Below, one piece after another: positions 26,345 to 35,039 of a stretch of 36,982 nucleotides of DNA. The notes beneath the pieces were generated by a model. That model saw only the letters and a program-made list of their open reading frames with translations. It was not told the origin of the DNA and made no database searches. This DNA is from an uncultured Arenicella sp. (GTDB lineage: Bacteria; Pseudomonadota; Gammaproteobacteria; Arenicellales; Arenicellaceae): assembly GCA_937973905.1 (NCBI GenBank), contig CALJJR010000090.1, forward strand, positions 1 to 36,982. The letters run 5' to 3'. Numbering within the stretch: position 1 is the stretch's first letter; the number at the start of each line of letters is the position of its first letter. A program made the position numbers and the translations under genes.

Positions 26345-26740
26345 TTATACATGGTACGGCGCATCGACTAGGCGTTGGCTGATCCACCAGATATTTCCGG
26401 CCGGATCAACGACGCCGCCTTGCCGATCGTTATACGGCATGTCCACAACTTGCATTTCAAGGGTCGCACCAACCTCAAGAGCACGCTTTACAGACGCCTC
26501 TGCGTCATCGACATAAAGATAAAATGCGCTAGGCCTTGCTGCATAGCGCTCATCTGATTCTGCCAACATTAGGGTAACCGTCCCAATCTGCAATTGCAGA
26601 TTCGCGATGCGACCAGCAACCTCAGTTCGCCCATGCTCCTTGGCCCCGAAGGCCTGCGCAAGAAACGCCGCCAGTGATTCTGCATCGTCGCAAAAAATAT
26701 ATGGCGAAACGGTTTGAAAACCCGGCGGGATGATTGGCAT
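26345..26740 (-). CDS. VOC-family protein (PhnB/glyoxalase-like)
   Basis: A 131-residue protein with the paired beta-alpha-beta-beta-beta modules of the vicinal oxygen chelate fold. It opens with FQTVSPYIFCDDAESLAAFLAQAFGAKE, continues through LQIGTVTLMLAES, and the second half reads AFYLYVDDAEASVKRALEVGATLEM then GGVVDPAGNIWWISQR, the family's usual ending. Members include PhnB-like proteins, glyoxalase I and resistance proteins; no substrate is evident. GGAG precedes the ATG at good spacing. The EamA exporter gene 26 bases upstream on the same strand may be cotranscribed. Confidence 0.88.
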   Translation of the reverse strand: MPIIPPGFQTVSPYIFCDDAESLAAFLAQAFGAKEHGRTEVAGRIANLQLQIGTVTLMLAESDERYAARPSAFYLYVDDAEASVKRALEVGATLEMQVVDMPYNDRQGGVVDPAGNIWWISQRLVDAPYHV

Positions 26741-26766
26741 AAAGACTCCAGCTGTTCAGTGGTTAC

Positions 26767-27654
26767 CTATTTGGATAACGAACCCAAGCGCAGCACATTA
26801 GTGACTAAGGAGATACTCAATAGGATAATACCCCCACCCAGCAGCATACCGACTGAAATCTGTTCATTGATAAACAAGGCGCCCCACAATGTTCCAAACA
26901 CAGGTATCAAAAAAGCCACCGTGACTGCCTTAGTAGGCCCGATGCTGGCCAGCAGATTGAAGTAAATGATATTAGTGATGGCCGTGCTAAACACACCCAT
27001 GGCCAATACCGCCGCCCAGGCTTGCAGAGAAATTGGCGACTGTGGTGCGAACATAAACGCCAAAGGTAGCAACACGATGGCGGCGGCGACTAAAGTGAAT
27101 GTCGCGACGGTAAGTGCGGAGACCCCCGGTAGTTTTTCAGCCGCATAATTAGCAGCGATACCGTACATAACTGCAGCAAAGGCGGCCGCTAAGGCTCCGC
27201 GCCCAGCGCCAACCACCCCTCCCCCGACTGAATCAGAGACCAAAACCACCACACCGATTAATCCAAGCAGCAACCCTAAGATGGTCTGCAAAGTAGGCTT
27301 TTGCTTGAGCCACAACCACGCTACCACGGCAGTCCAGATGGATGCTGTGGAGTTCAAAATTGAAGCGAGCCCGCCTGTAATGGTCAATGTAGAATAGGCG
27401 AACAACACAAATGGAATCGCCGAATTAAAGAGACCGACCACCAATATGTGGTGCCAGTTTTTGATCACGGCGTTACCTTGCCCGCGTTGCTCTCGCCAGT
27501 ACCAAATTGGCAACAGCACCATACTTGCGGCCGCTACTCGAATGGCAATAAGCGCGAATGGCCCGAACTCCGGAACAGCCACGCGCATAAATAAAAACGA
27601 TGCCCCCCACAAAGCCGCAAGTACCACCAGTAATATAAAGTGCTTTAACGTCAT
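26767..27654 (-). CDS. EamA/DMT-family transporter
   Basis: A 295-residue protein of ten hydrophobic helices arranged as two EamA repeats. The first has LAALWGASFLFMRVAVPEFGPFALIAIRV, the hallmark WGxxF and P-R motif, and the second starts near RGALAAAFAAVMYGIAANYA. STASIWTAVVAWLWLKQKPTL and PVFGTLWGALFINEQIS are the repeated ExL-like ends. These carriers usually export amino acids or metabolites across the inner membrane; the substrate is unknown. The ATG at 27654 has only a weak ribosome binding site. The VOC gene follows 26 bases later. Confidence 0.92.
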   Translation of the reverse strand: MTLKHFILLVVLAALWGASFLFMRVAVPEFGPFALIAIRVAAASMVLLPIWYWREQRGQGNAVIKNWHHILVVGLFNSAIPFVLFAYSTLTITGGLASILNSTASIWTAVVAWLWLKQKPTLQTILGLLLGLIGVVVLVSDSVGGGVVGAGRGALAAAFAAVMYGIAANYAAEKLPGVSALTVATFTLVAAAIVLLPLAFMFAPQSPISLQAWAAVLAMGVFSTAITNIIYFNLLASIGPTKAVTVAFLIPVFGTLWGALFINEQISVGMLLGGGIILLSISLVTNVLRLGSLSK

Positions 27655-27791
27655 TTCTATTTGCCGGCGCTAAGCTAAGATAGGAGGATTGTAGCTGGTT
27701 GTTGCCCTCAAGATGAGCGTGATTCGGAACTCTATGCCGAAGTATGTTCGACGCAGGCGACTAATCATCAATAAACTTGAGATCTGATTCC

Positions 27792-28529
27792 ATGAACACA
27801 CCCATACTGCATTTATTTACCATCTCGCACTATTGTGAAAAAGCTCGCTGGACGCTGGAACACCTGAATATTGAGCACGAAATAAATGTGTTAACGCCAC
27901 TGTCGTACCGAAAAAACGCGCAACGCCTCGGCTTGGCGAGAGGGTCGGTACCGATAGTAGAAACCAATGATCAGATCATCCAAGGCTCTAACAAAATAGT
28001 TAGCTGGGCTGAACAGAACACTAAAGAAAACAAGAGCTTAAACTCGCAACACGACGCCGTAAGCGAGGTAGAGCAGCGCTTAGATGAGGTTCTTGGTGTG
28101 CATGTACGGCGTGCCTTTTATTCTGAGGCGCTGCTTGAGCACCCCGCGTCGGTACGAAAATTGTTTGCCAAGAATATCTCTATTTTCGAACAAGCAGCGT
28201 TGCGCTTGGCTTGGTCGAAAATCTCATCAATGATGGCGAAAGGCATGGACTTGGGATACGAACAAGGGCTCGAATCCATTGCGATTATCGAGCAAGAAAT
28301 TAGCTGGTTAAACTCCTTACTCGATGCAGGCCAAGAGTATCTGGTCGGCGATCGGCTGAGTAGTGCTGACTTAACTGCGGCGAGCCTTCTCGCCCCCGTG
28401 TTTAGCCCGCCTGAATACTCGCTTGCACAGGAACTAGTGATACCCCCACGCTTGGCAGAGCACGTAAAAACTTGGTCACATCAGCCGGTGGCTGACTGGG
28501 TGAAGAAAACCTACGCAGCCTGGCGTTGA
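27792..28529 (+). CDS. glutathione S-transferase family protein
   Basis: ATG 27792 starts a 245-residue protein with a thioredoxin-like N-terminal domain: LHLFTISHYCEKARWTLEHL, carrying a Cys at the position where Cys-type GSTs bind glutathione. The cis-Pro segment GSVPIVE and QGSNKIVSWAEQ follow. The helical C-terminal domain ends in YLVGDRLSSADLTAASLLAP, the N-capping box region. TTG 27777 would add five residues and is less likely. The last 19 bases overlap the end of the convergent amidohydrolase gene, so both C termini share DNA. Confidence 0.85.
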   Translation: MNTPILHLFTISHYCEKARWTLEHLNIEHEINVLTPLSYRKNAQRLGLARGSVPIVETNDQIIQGSNKIVSWAEQNTKENKSLNSQHDAVSEVEQRLDEVLGVHVRRAFYSEALLEHPASVRKLFAKNISIFEQAALRLAWSKISSMMAKGMDLGYEQGLESIAIIEQEISWLNSLLDAGQEYLVGDRLSSADLTAASLLAPVFSPPEYSLAQELVIPPRLAEHVKTWSHQPVADWVKKTYAAWR

Positions 28530-30298
28530 GTCGACCCCATTCTTACTAAGCGACCTGGTCTGGCTGCTAGCACCTGATCGTCCGCCACCACTTGCTCACC
28601 CGCCACGAAAGTTGCTTTATAACCACTCACCGGTTGCAGTAATCGCTGCCCACCCGCTGGTAGGTCTTGCACCATTTCCGGCACGCCAAGTGCCAGCCCC
28701 TCATAGTCGATCACATTGATATCGGCACGCTTGCCCACCTCCAAGCGACCGCGATCGGTCAAGCCAAGGTAGTCAGCCCCATCAGCAGTCAGCATTTGAA
28801 TGGCGCGTTCGAGTTTTATGCTTGGTCGATTTTTGGCCGCTCGATCGCGGGTCCAATAACTGAGCAAATAAGTGGGGAAGCTTGCATCGCAGATGGTACC
28901 CACATGCGCCCCACCGTCGGACAATCCAGGCAAGGCCTTGGGATGATTCAACATCGCATAGACGTTGTCATAATTCATCTCGGTGTAGTTATAGACAGGA
29001 TAATAAATGAGCGACTTGCCACCGTCTTCGAGCAAAATATCGTAGGTTTTCTCCCATAAGCTCACGCCTTCGCTGCGTGCCATACCCGCTATCGAAGTCT
29101 CGTTACCCTGTTCGTAATCGACCACTCCATTGTGGCTAAGCTTGAACATTTTTTCCGCCAACTGGGGATACTGGGCGATCATCATATCGACGAGTGGTGG
29201 AACAGGTGAACCTGGTCCGGCCAGTGGCACTGATTCTTCTTTAAGTACCTGCTGACGAAACTCTGGGTCGCGCATAATAGCCACTCGTTCCGCCAGCGAT
29301 TTATCTCTAATTGCAATGTAGGAGGGGTGTGCCATAAGCGGGTGAAAGGTGCAATTCAACCCGTTAAATACACCGATTGCACGCGGAGCAACCTGCAGAC
29401 TGATATCTAAACCTTCGGCGTTGAGCGCTTCGCTACGCGCAATGATCTTAAGCCAATCGTCAGGGGCAAAGTCTCGTTGCATCAAAGACATTGATCCAGG
29501 CCGCCCACCGCTGGCGCGGAAATACGCTTCCATCAATTCGAATTCTTTATCAAAGTTGTCCTCAGGGCGCACCATATCGAAATCATTAACCGCCTGCAGC
29601 ACTCCATAGTCTAGCCCTTGAAACGCCGAGGCGATACCCACTAACTCGTCCTTACCCGCTTCACTTGCCGGCGTCCAATCACCGTCGGAGGTTTTATGCA
29701 CGTCACTGCGACCAGTGGAAAAGCCGACGGCACCCGCCTCCATGGCTTCGCGCACAATCTCACGCATGCGGTCTATGTCTTCAGGTTCAGCCGGTTGATC
29801 AAAAACAGCACGTTCGCCCATGGCATAAACTCTGACCGGATCGTGTGGTATCAACACTGCAAAGTCGATCGTATGTGGCTGCGCGTCAATCGCATCCATG
29901 TATTCGGGGAAGGTTTCCCAATTCCATTTGATCCCCTCATGTAAGGCAGTCCCTGGGATGTCTTCAACACCTTCCATAAGGCGTATCAATGCATCTCGAT
30001 CTTGTGCGCGGCAAGGTGCGAAGCCCACGCCACAGTTACCTAAAACCGCCGTTGTTACGCCATGATTGACGGAAGGCTTGAGTTCTTCGTCCCATGAAAT
30101 TTGACCATCGTAATGGGTATGCACATCAACGAAACCAGGTGTGACCAATGCACCCTGAGCGTCGATCTCACGATCAGCAGGCGCGTCACACGCGCCAACC
30201 TCAACGATCAAACCATCACGTACGCCGATATTAGCCAGCTTGGCAGCATTTCCTGATCCGTCTATGACGCTACCGTTTACAATTTTAAGATCAAACAT
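28511..30298 (-). CDS. D-aminoacylase/N-acyl-amino-acid amidohydrolase family protein
   Basis: A 595-residue amidohydrolase. The N-terminal strand region IVNGSVIDGSGNAAKLANIGVRDG is followed by GFVDVHTHYDGQ (His60, His62 as metal ligands), VLGNCGVGFAPC, and toward the end LSDGGAHVG with the catalytic Asp. RGRLEVGKRADINVID is the usual return to the beta-sandwich. These match the D-aminoacylase (AmidoHydro_3) family, which removes acyl groups from N-acyl-D-amino acids, although many members act on other amides. The ribosome binding site GGAG lies in the 17-base gap after the BASS symporter gene, so the two form an operon. Confidence 0.88.
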   Translation of the reverse strand: MFDLKIVNGSVIDGSGNAAKLANIGVRDGLIVEVGACDAPADREIDAQGALVTPGFVDVHTHYDGQISWDEELKPSVNHGVTTAVLGNCGVGFAPCRAQDRDALIRLMEGVEDIPGTALHEGIKWNWETFPEYMDAIDAQPHTIDFAVLIPHDPVRVYAMGERAVFDQPAEPEDIDRMREIVREAMEAGAVGFSTGRSDVHKTSDGDWTPASEAGKDELVGIASAFQGLDYGVLQAVNDFDMVRPEDNFDKEFELMEAYFRASGGRPGSMSLMQRDFAPDDWLKIIARSEALNAEGLDISLQVAPRAIGVFNGLNCTFHPLMAHPSYIAIRDKSLAERVAIMRDPEFRQQVLKEESVPLAGPGSPVPPLVDMMIAQYPQLAEKMFKLSHNGVVDYEQGNETSIAGMARSEGVSLWEKTYDILLEDGGKSLIYYPVYNYTEMNYDNVYAMLNHPKALPGLSDGGAHVGTICDASFPTYLLSYWTRDRAAKNRPSIKLERAIQMLTADGADYLGLTDRGRLEVGKRADINVIDYEGLALGVPEMVQDLPAGGQRLLQPVSGYKATFVAGEQVVADDQVLAARPGRLVRMGSTQRQAA

Positions 30299-30315
30299 CT
30301 ATCCACTCCAATAGT

Positions 30316-31209
30316 TCACTTCAGCCTTCGAAACAACATGACCAAACAAAGCCCGGCCACAATATGCCAAACTCCCCACAATCCAGCAACCGCTGCGGCG
30401 CCTCCTAATCCTCCGAGCTGCGTAAGCAAGATAACAATGCCCAGCCCGGAGTTTTGAATCCCAACTTCAAAGGTCATTGCTTTCGCGGCGGCAAGGTCGG
30501 CACCGGTCAGTCGCGCACTTAGAAAACCTAACAAAAAGGCCAGCGCGTTGTGCACAGCAACAAGCAACAAAAGACTTAAACCAATCGTTAGAAATTGTTC
30601 GAAATAGCGGCTAAGAGTTGTCACGATTATGCCCAACAAGCCAATACTTGCCAGCATCACCAGCGGCGATTGAATATTTTTGGCTATTTTTGGGAAAAAC
30701 TGCACGATCGACATACCGAGCACAATCGGCACCACAAGAATTAAGCTGGTTTGCAGCAGGAACGATGCGGTATCGAACTCGATTTGAGTAAGCAAATCAC
30801 GCGTTGGCGGATACAAGGAGCACCAAAAAACAATCGCTACCGGAGTTATAAAAGCCGCTGCCAAGCTCGAAGTGGCGGTTAGCGAAACCGAAAGTGCGGC
30901 ATTACCTCGTGCAAGCACCACTAACAAGTTCGATACGTTCCCACCCGGGCAACAGGATATTAAAATCATGCCCAAAGCTACGGAAGGAAGTGGCTGCAGT
31001 AAAAAACACAGCGATAGAGTGAGCAACGGAAGACCCAGCAACTGTGCCATCACGCCGCCAAAATAAACTGAAGGTTGGTTTCTAAAAAAGTTGAAGTGTT
31101 CTGCGCGCAATCCAAGTGCGACCGCAAACATCATCGTGCCGAGCACGGCAATCATCGCAAATTCTGATGATTGCCCCAGCTCTAGCTGAAACTGATCAAG
31201 TGATTCCAA
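30316..31209 (-). CDS. bile acid:sodium symporter (BASS) family transporter
   Basis: A 297-residue protein with eight or nine hydrophobic helices. CCPGGNVSNLLVVLARGNAALSVSLTATSS is the conserved crossover motif of BASS carriers, and AKAMTFEVGIQNSGLGIVI is the second, with Glu and Gln for sodium and substrate binding. It should move an organic anion with sodium ions into the cell; bacterial members handle pantoate, pyruvate and other acids as well as bile acids. The start is uncertain: TTG 31209, or an internal ATG about 18 codons on, neither with a clear ribosome binding site. It is operon-linked with the amidohydrolase, 17 bases apart. Confidence 0.88.
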   Translation of the reverse strand: MESLDQFQLELGQSSEFAMIAVLGTMMFAVALGLRAEHFNFFRNQPSVYFGGVMAQLLGLPLLTLSLCFLLQPLPSVALGMILISCCPGGNVSNLLVVLARGNAALSVSLTATSSLAAAFITPVAIVFWCSLYPPTRDLLTQIEFDTASFLLQTSLILVVPIVLGMSIVQFFPKIAKNIQSPLVMLASIGLLGIIVTTLSRYFEQFLTIGLSLLLLVAVHNALAFLLGFLSARLTGADLAAAKAMTFEVGIQNSGLGIVILLTQLGGLGGAAAVAGLWGVWHIVAGLCLVMLFRRLK

Positions 31210-31309
31210 GCGCTGAAAAAGGGTGAATACATATCAAATATGTAACTCACCCTAACACAGCTTTAAGCGCAGAGTTTGCGCTAATTTGTTTAACCCCAGC
31301 ACTCTTTAA

Positions 31310-31337
31310 AAGAGAGCAAAGATCACTTTGCTCTCTT
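31310..31337 (-). terminator. intrinsic terminator overlapping the stop codon of the small membrane protein
   Basis: AAGAGAGCAAAG (31310-31321) and CTTTGCTCTCTT (31326-31337) form a perfect 12-bp stem with a four-base loop. On the minus strand the stem starts in the last codons of the small membrane protein gene. The TGA stop occupies 31323-31325 in the loop, and the 3' arm runs straight into TTTT. Placement and T-run fit a factor-independent terminator. Confidence 0.75.
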
Positions 31338-31607
31338 ATAAATCAAGTATCCAAGCGGCCCAATCGAACCGAGAAAAAGTGTCGCGACGACCCACGGCCA
31401 AGGATTAATCCCTTTGCTCTTAGCTTCCGGAATTAACCACGTCAGCAATAAGATTAAAGCCACAACCAAATCAGCAAATACCTGCCAACCAGCCGGGCTG
31501 TGGCGATGGTAGTCAACGATGCCCCAATACCCAACCTGAGAAACGGCGTATGCAGTGAGGATTAGAAACGGAATACCCAAAACGATGGCAATAGTGCGCT
31601 GGTTCAT
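31323..31607 (-). CDS. small multi-pass membrane protein (DUF2834-like)
   Basis: A 94-residue protein with three hydrophobic helices: TIAIVLGIPFLILTAYAV, FADLVVALILLLTWLIP and WVVATLFLGSIGPLGYLIY, separated by polar loops. The layout is like DUF2834 proteins, but I cannot be sure of the family. GGGAG lies upstream of the ATG at 31607, and a predicted promoter (TTGATT, 16 bases, TAATAG) points at it from the divergent region. The gene ends inside the stem-loop terminator at 31310-31337. It diverges from the XRE/MmyB regulator and shares a palindromic operator with it, so it may be the regulator's target. Confidence 0.75.
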   Translation of the reverse strand: MNQRTIAIVLGIPFLILTAYAVSQVGYWGIVDYHRHSPAGWQVFADLVVALILLLTWLIPEAKSKGINPWPWVVATLFLGSIGPLGYLIYKRAK

Positions 31608-31639
31608 AGAGAAACTCCCAAATCATTAGTGAAATCGCA

Positions 31640-31667
31640 CTATTATCTTTTCAATGAGTAGAATCAA
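31640..31667 (-). promoter_or_regulatory. predicted promoter of the small membrane protein gene
   Basis: On the minus strand TTGATT (complement of 31662-31667) and TAATAG (complement of 31640-31645) are separated by 16 bases, close to the sigma-70 consensus. The -35 box lies in the left arm of the inverted repeat, so a bound repressor would block it. Confidence 0.45.
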
Positions 31668-31687
31668 TTACCTTAGAGGTAATTGAT
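31663..31687. promoter_or_regulatory. perfect inverted-repeat operator between divergent genes
   Basis: ATCAATTACC (31663-31672), spacer TTAGA, GGTAATTGAT (31678-31687). Both arms are exactly complementary. It lies in the 125-base gap between the XRE/MmyB regulator and the small membrane protein and overlaps the -35 boxes of both predicted promoters. A dimeric helix-turn-helix regulator would be expected to bind such a site; that it is the adjacent one is inferred from position. Confidence 0.65.
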
Positions 31688-31712
31688 AAGCTAACAGTAA
31701 AGCGCCTTAATA
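31683..31712 (+). promoter_or_regulatory. predicted promoter of the XRE/MmyB regulator gene
   Basis: TTGATA (31683-31688) and TTAATA (31707-31712) are separated by 18 bases, a sigma-70-like pair. The -35 box overlaps the right arm of the inverted repeat. The start codon is 20 bases further on, preceded by GGAG. Confidence 0.4.
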
Positions 31713-31732
31713 CGGTTTTTGACGGAGATACT

Positions 31733-32545
31733 ATGGGCATTCACTCGCAACCTCGCAGCCATGAATTTTGCGGCTTACTCAAACACTGGCGTCAGCACCG
31801 TAGCCTCTCACAGCTCGATTTGGCATTGATGGCGGATGTGTCACAAAGGCATGTTAGCTGGCTGGAAACTGGGCGCAGCAAACCAAGTCGCGAAATGGTG
31901 TTGCGTTTAACTGAAGCGATGGAAGTGCCATTGCGAGAACGCAATCATCTCCTTAGTGCCGCAGGATTCGCCAACATGTTTACTGAAAACCAGCTTGATG
32001 AACCTACCATGCAACCAGTGCTGCAAGTGCTGTCACGCATGTTAGAAAGCCATGAACCCTATCCAGCCATCGTACTCGATCGATTGTGGAACGTGGTTAT
32101 GCAGAACAAGGCGGCAGATGTGCTGTTTGAAATCACCGGGGACCCTGAAGAACTCTGGGCTGGAGTGGGCGACAAGGGAGATCGAAATATCGCGTTGTTG
32201 AGCGTCCACCCGAACGGGTTGCGCCAGTTTATTAGCAATTGGGACACCGCAGGGCCAGTCTTTCTGCGCCGCCTAAAACGCGAAGCGTTGGCCTCCGGCG
32301 ACCAAGCGATAGTGGAAAAGTACTATGAGTTGGAGCGAGCCGCCGGCGAAGAGTTAGTTGATCAAGCGCCGTCGGACCCATTGCTGCCCATCTTGCCCTT
32401 AGAGTTTGAGTTGGGCGACTTCAAGCTCAGCCTGTTTACCGTGATATCTACTTTTGGTACTGCCCAGGACATCACCACGGATGAGCTCAGAATTGAAACG
32501 TTCTACCCCACCGATGAGCACACGGCGCGGTTCTTTAGCGACTAA
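31733..32545 (+). CDS. XRE-family regulator with MmyB-like ligand-binding domain
   Basis: A 270-residue protein with GGAG before ATG 31733. The helix-turn-helix (about 12-65) is clear: LKHWRQHRSLSQLDLALMADVSQRHVSWLETGRSKPSREMVLRL. The rest follows the MmyB-like sensor domain: PAIVLDRLWNVVMQNKAADVLF, then NIALLSVHPNGLRQFISNWDTAG, and a C-terminal ELGDFKLSLFTVISTFGTAQD. Such regulators are thought to sense a fatty-acid-like or other hydrophobic ligand. It diverges from the small membrane protein over a palindromic operator, suggesting autoregulation and control of that neighbour. Confidence 0.9.
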   Translation: MGIHSQPRSHEFCGLLKHWRQHRSLSQLDLALMADVSQRHVSWLETGRSKPSREMVLRLTEAMEVPLRERNHLLSAAGFANMFTENQLDEPTMQPVLQVLSRMLESHEPYPAIVLDRLWNVVMQNKAADVLFEITGDPEELWAGVGDKGDRNIALLSVHPNGLRQFISNWDTAGPVFLRRLKREALASGDQAIVEKYYELERAAGEELVDQAPSDPLLPILPLEFELGDFKLSLFTVISTFGTAQDITTDELRIETFYPTDEHTARFFSD

Positions 32546-32547
32546 GC

Positions 32548-33651
32548 TCAGCTGGCAAATTGCAATTGATTATTCGGTCTAATCAGTCGATTGGCCAAGC
32601 CAAGCTCTAAGGTGTCACCGAAGCCAAGCGGTTTTAATAAATCGTCGACCTCACTTTGGATATCCAATGGTAAGGCTCGATAAAAGTCGATTGGCCGCTT
32701 AAACATCCACAGAGCATAGGGCGCAACCATCCGCGAACCAGTAACACCTTGCACGGTGAATTCGTGGTTGCCGATTGTTCTGGGAATGGGTTTGTTGGGA
32801 TTGCTCCTACGCCATTTTTTCAAACGGTCATCGGTATCGATGAGCACTGGAATTTGTTCGTTCGCCATGCGTTGCAGTACTGGCAGCAGAGTTGGCGGTA
32901 TTTGATCATCGTCTTCAAGCTCTCCCTGCATGGCTTCTTTGTCTTCGATCATACGCTCCACCCATGCGGCGACCGCAGGCGCATTTTCGCGCATTTTCTG
33001 ACCCGGATAAGGGTCACGATATAGATGCGCATAAAACGGCCCTATAAAGCTGAAATCGGCAACGGTCGGCCGACCGCCCAATAGATAATCGTGATCCTCA
33101 AAGTGCGTATTGAGATCCGCTAACAGAGAATAATAAGACTCTTCAATTGCGGGCTTTGTCTGCTCAGTAATGCCTAACATTGGCACGAACCCTTTGAACT
33201 TGCTGCCAAGTTTGGCGCCTAACCAGCCACGCACAATACTCGGGAGTTTAGGCGATACCACGGTACCAAATTCTCGATAAATGAACGGCTGATTGACTTC
33301 CTGGTAGTCCCAACGATAGTGCATTGCTGGGATGACGAGCCATTCATCTCCATAGGTTTCGAGCAGCAAAGAAACCAACTTTTGCTTGGGCGACCGCGGG
33401 TAGATTGAGGTTTCAGGAAAGCGTTTTTCCAACTCGTCAAGAATGACCGTGGTGTCTTGCAAAACTTGATCGTCTGGAGTTTGCAAAACTGGTACATAGC
33501 GTACGCCAGTACGAGGAATAATAAACTTCTTATATACACTCGCGGTGGAGTGCACTTCTTCAAAAGGAATTCCTTTTTTGTGCAGATACGAACGAACCTT
33601 TCCTGTGTAAAGTGAAAAGCTCGTTCCGTACAGTCTATAACCCTCGCTCAT
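32548..33651 (-). CDS. GST-like protein with extended C terminus
   Basis: A 367-residue protein. The N-terminal thioredoxin-like domain includes LYGTSFSLYTGKVRSYLHKKG, RYVPVLQTPDDQVLQDTTVILDELE. The helical domain follows with YLLGGRPTVADFSFIGPFYAHLYRD. The length exceeds a normal GST by about 130 residues: after residue 240 or so an extra segment (LKKWRRSNPNKPIPRTIGNHEF, then RMVAPYALWMFKRPIDFYRAL) has no match I can name. The substrate is unknown. It follows the thiolase gene on the same strand after 144 bases, so cotranscription is possible but uncertain. Confidence 0.82.
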   Translation of the reverse strand: MSEGYRLYGTSFSLYTGKVRSYLHKKGIPFEEVHSTASVYKKFIIPRTGVRYVPVLQTPDDQVLQDTTVILDELEKRFPETSIYPRSPKQKLVSLLLETYGDEWLVIPAMHYRWDYQEVNQPFIYREFGTVVSPKLPSIVRGWLGAKLGSKFKGFVPMLGITEQTKPAIEESYYSLLADLNTHFEDHDYLLGGRPTVADFSFIGPFYAHLYRDPYPGQKMRENAPAVAAWVERMIEDKEAMQGELEDDDQIPPTLLPVLQRMANEQIPVLIDTDDRLKKWRRSNPNKPIPRTIGNHEFTVQGVTGSRMVAPYALWMFKRPIDFYRALPLDIQSEVDDLLKPLGFGDTLELGLANRLIRPNNQLQFAS

Positions 33652-33795
33652 CTTTGAACTTTTTGGTAATTATTGCTCCAGCGACAAGTGTATCATCAGC
33701 GAGATGAAGCTGGGAGCAGTGATCACTGAGAGCTTGGCATTCGAGGCTGTTTAAATCCACCAAGAATTTGACGTCCGTGTCAAAACATCTAGTTA

Positions 33796-34974
33796 TTAGG
33801 CGACTTCGAACAGACCTGCTGCGCCCATGCCACCACCAACACACATAGTGACCACTACGTATTTGGCTCCGCGGCGTTTGCCTTCGATCAGCGCATGACC
33901 AACCATTCGTGACCCACTCATTCCATATGGGTGACCAATTGAAATCGCACCACCGTTAACATTTAGTTTTTCGTTATCGATACCAAGACGATCACGGCAG
34001 TACATAACTTGCACAGCAAATGCCTCGTTGAGTTCCCACAAGCCAATATCATCGACGCTGAGACCATGCTGCTTAAGCAATTTCGGTACTGCGAAGACTG
34101 GCCCAATGCCCATTTCATCCGGTTCGCAACCGGCCACTGCAATGCCTCGGTAAATACCTAAGGGCTCGATATTGCGTTGCTCAGCGAGCTTAGCGTCCAT
34201 AACCACTTGAGCGGAAGCGCCGTCTGAGAGTTGCGATGCATTACCTGCCGTAATAGTGCCACCTTCAACGACTGTGCGCAGGCCAGCGAGGCCTTCAGCG
34301 GTTGTTGCGCGCACGCCTTCGTCGGCGCTCACCGTGACTTCCTGCGGCGCGGATTCACCCGTCTCTTTATTGTAGACCTGCATGGTGCAGCTTACTGGTG
34401 TCAGTTCATCTGCGTAGCGCCCGGCTTCATAAGCTGCCGCAGTGCGCTGCTGTGATTGCAAACCATATTCATCCATTGCGTCGCGGCTGATGTCATAACG
34501 TTTGGCAACCACTTCGGCCGTTTGCAGCATCGGCATGTAAATATGCGGGTGCACCTCCAGCAATTCCTTATCCATGGCCCGATACATGTTCATCTTATCG
34601 TTTTGTACTAAGCTGATGCTATCGACACCGCCGCCTACTACCGTGCTCATTCCATCAACCAATACTTGCTTGGCCGCAGTGGCTACTGACATCAGGCCAG
34701 ATGAACATTGACGATCAATAGACATCCCGGCAACCGTCACAGGCAGGCCTGCTCTGAGCGCAATTTGACGCGCGATATTGCCACCTTGCGCACCTTGCTG
34801 TAGCGCAGCACCCATGATCACGTCATCAACTTCAGCAGGGTCAATGCCTGCGCGCGACACGGCTTCAGACACTGCGGCTGCACCTAACGTGGCGCTATGA
34901 AGATCATTAAACCCACCACGGTAAGCTTTACCAATTGGGGTGCGAGCGGTTGAAGCAATGACTGCATCTTTCAT
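33796..34974 (-). CDS. acetyl-CoA C-acyltransferase (thiolase)
   Basis: A 392-residue thiolase with all active-site blocks: the acylated Cys90 in [12 protein letters not shown], the NEAFA motif, the His in [14 protein letters not shown] and the second Cys (about 378) in [17 protein letters not shown]. It cleaves 3-ketoacyl-CoA with CoA, or condenses acyl-CoAs. Length and motifs fit the degradative thiolase group (FadA-like), but substrate length cannot be told. It follows the acyl-CoA dehydrogenase gene after 65 bases on the same strand, placing it in a fatty-acid or side-chain beta-oxidation cluster without the hydratase in view. Confidence 0.95.
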   Translation of the reverse strand: MKDAVIASTARTPIGKAYRGGFNDLHSATLGAAAVSEAVSRAGIDPAEVDDVIMGAALQQGAQGGNIARQIALRAGLPVTVAGMSIDRQCSSGLMSVATAAKQVLVDGMSTVVGGGVDSISLVQNDKMNMYRAMDKELLEVHPHIYMPMLQTAEVVAKRYDISRDAMDEYGLQSQQRTAAAYEAGRYADELTPVSCTMQVYNKETGESAPQEVTVSADEGVRATTAEGLAGLRTVVEGGTITAGNASQLSDGASAQVVMDAKLAEQRNIEPLGIYRGIAVAGCEPDEMGIGPVFAVPKLLKQHGLSVDDIGLWELNEAFAVQVMYCRDRLGIDNEKLNVNGGAISIGHPYGMSGSRMVGHALIEGKRRGAKYVVVTMCVGGGMGAAGLFEVA

Positions 34975-35039
34975 GATTTGTCTCTCTCTGAGTGTTGGTA
35001 CTACAAACGTTGTTTAGAATAGGCAGGGAGCTGCGCCGA

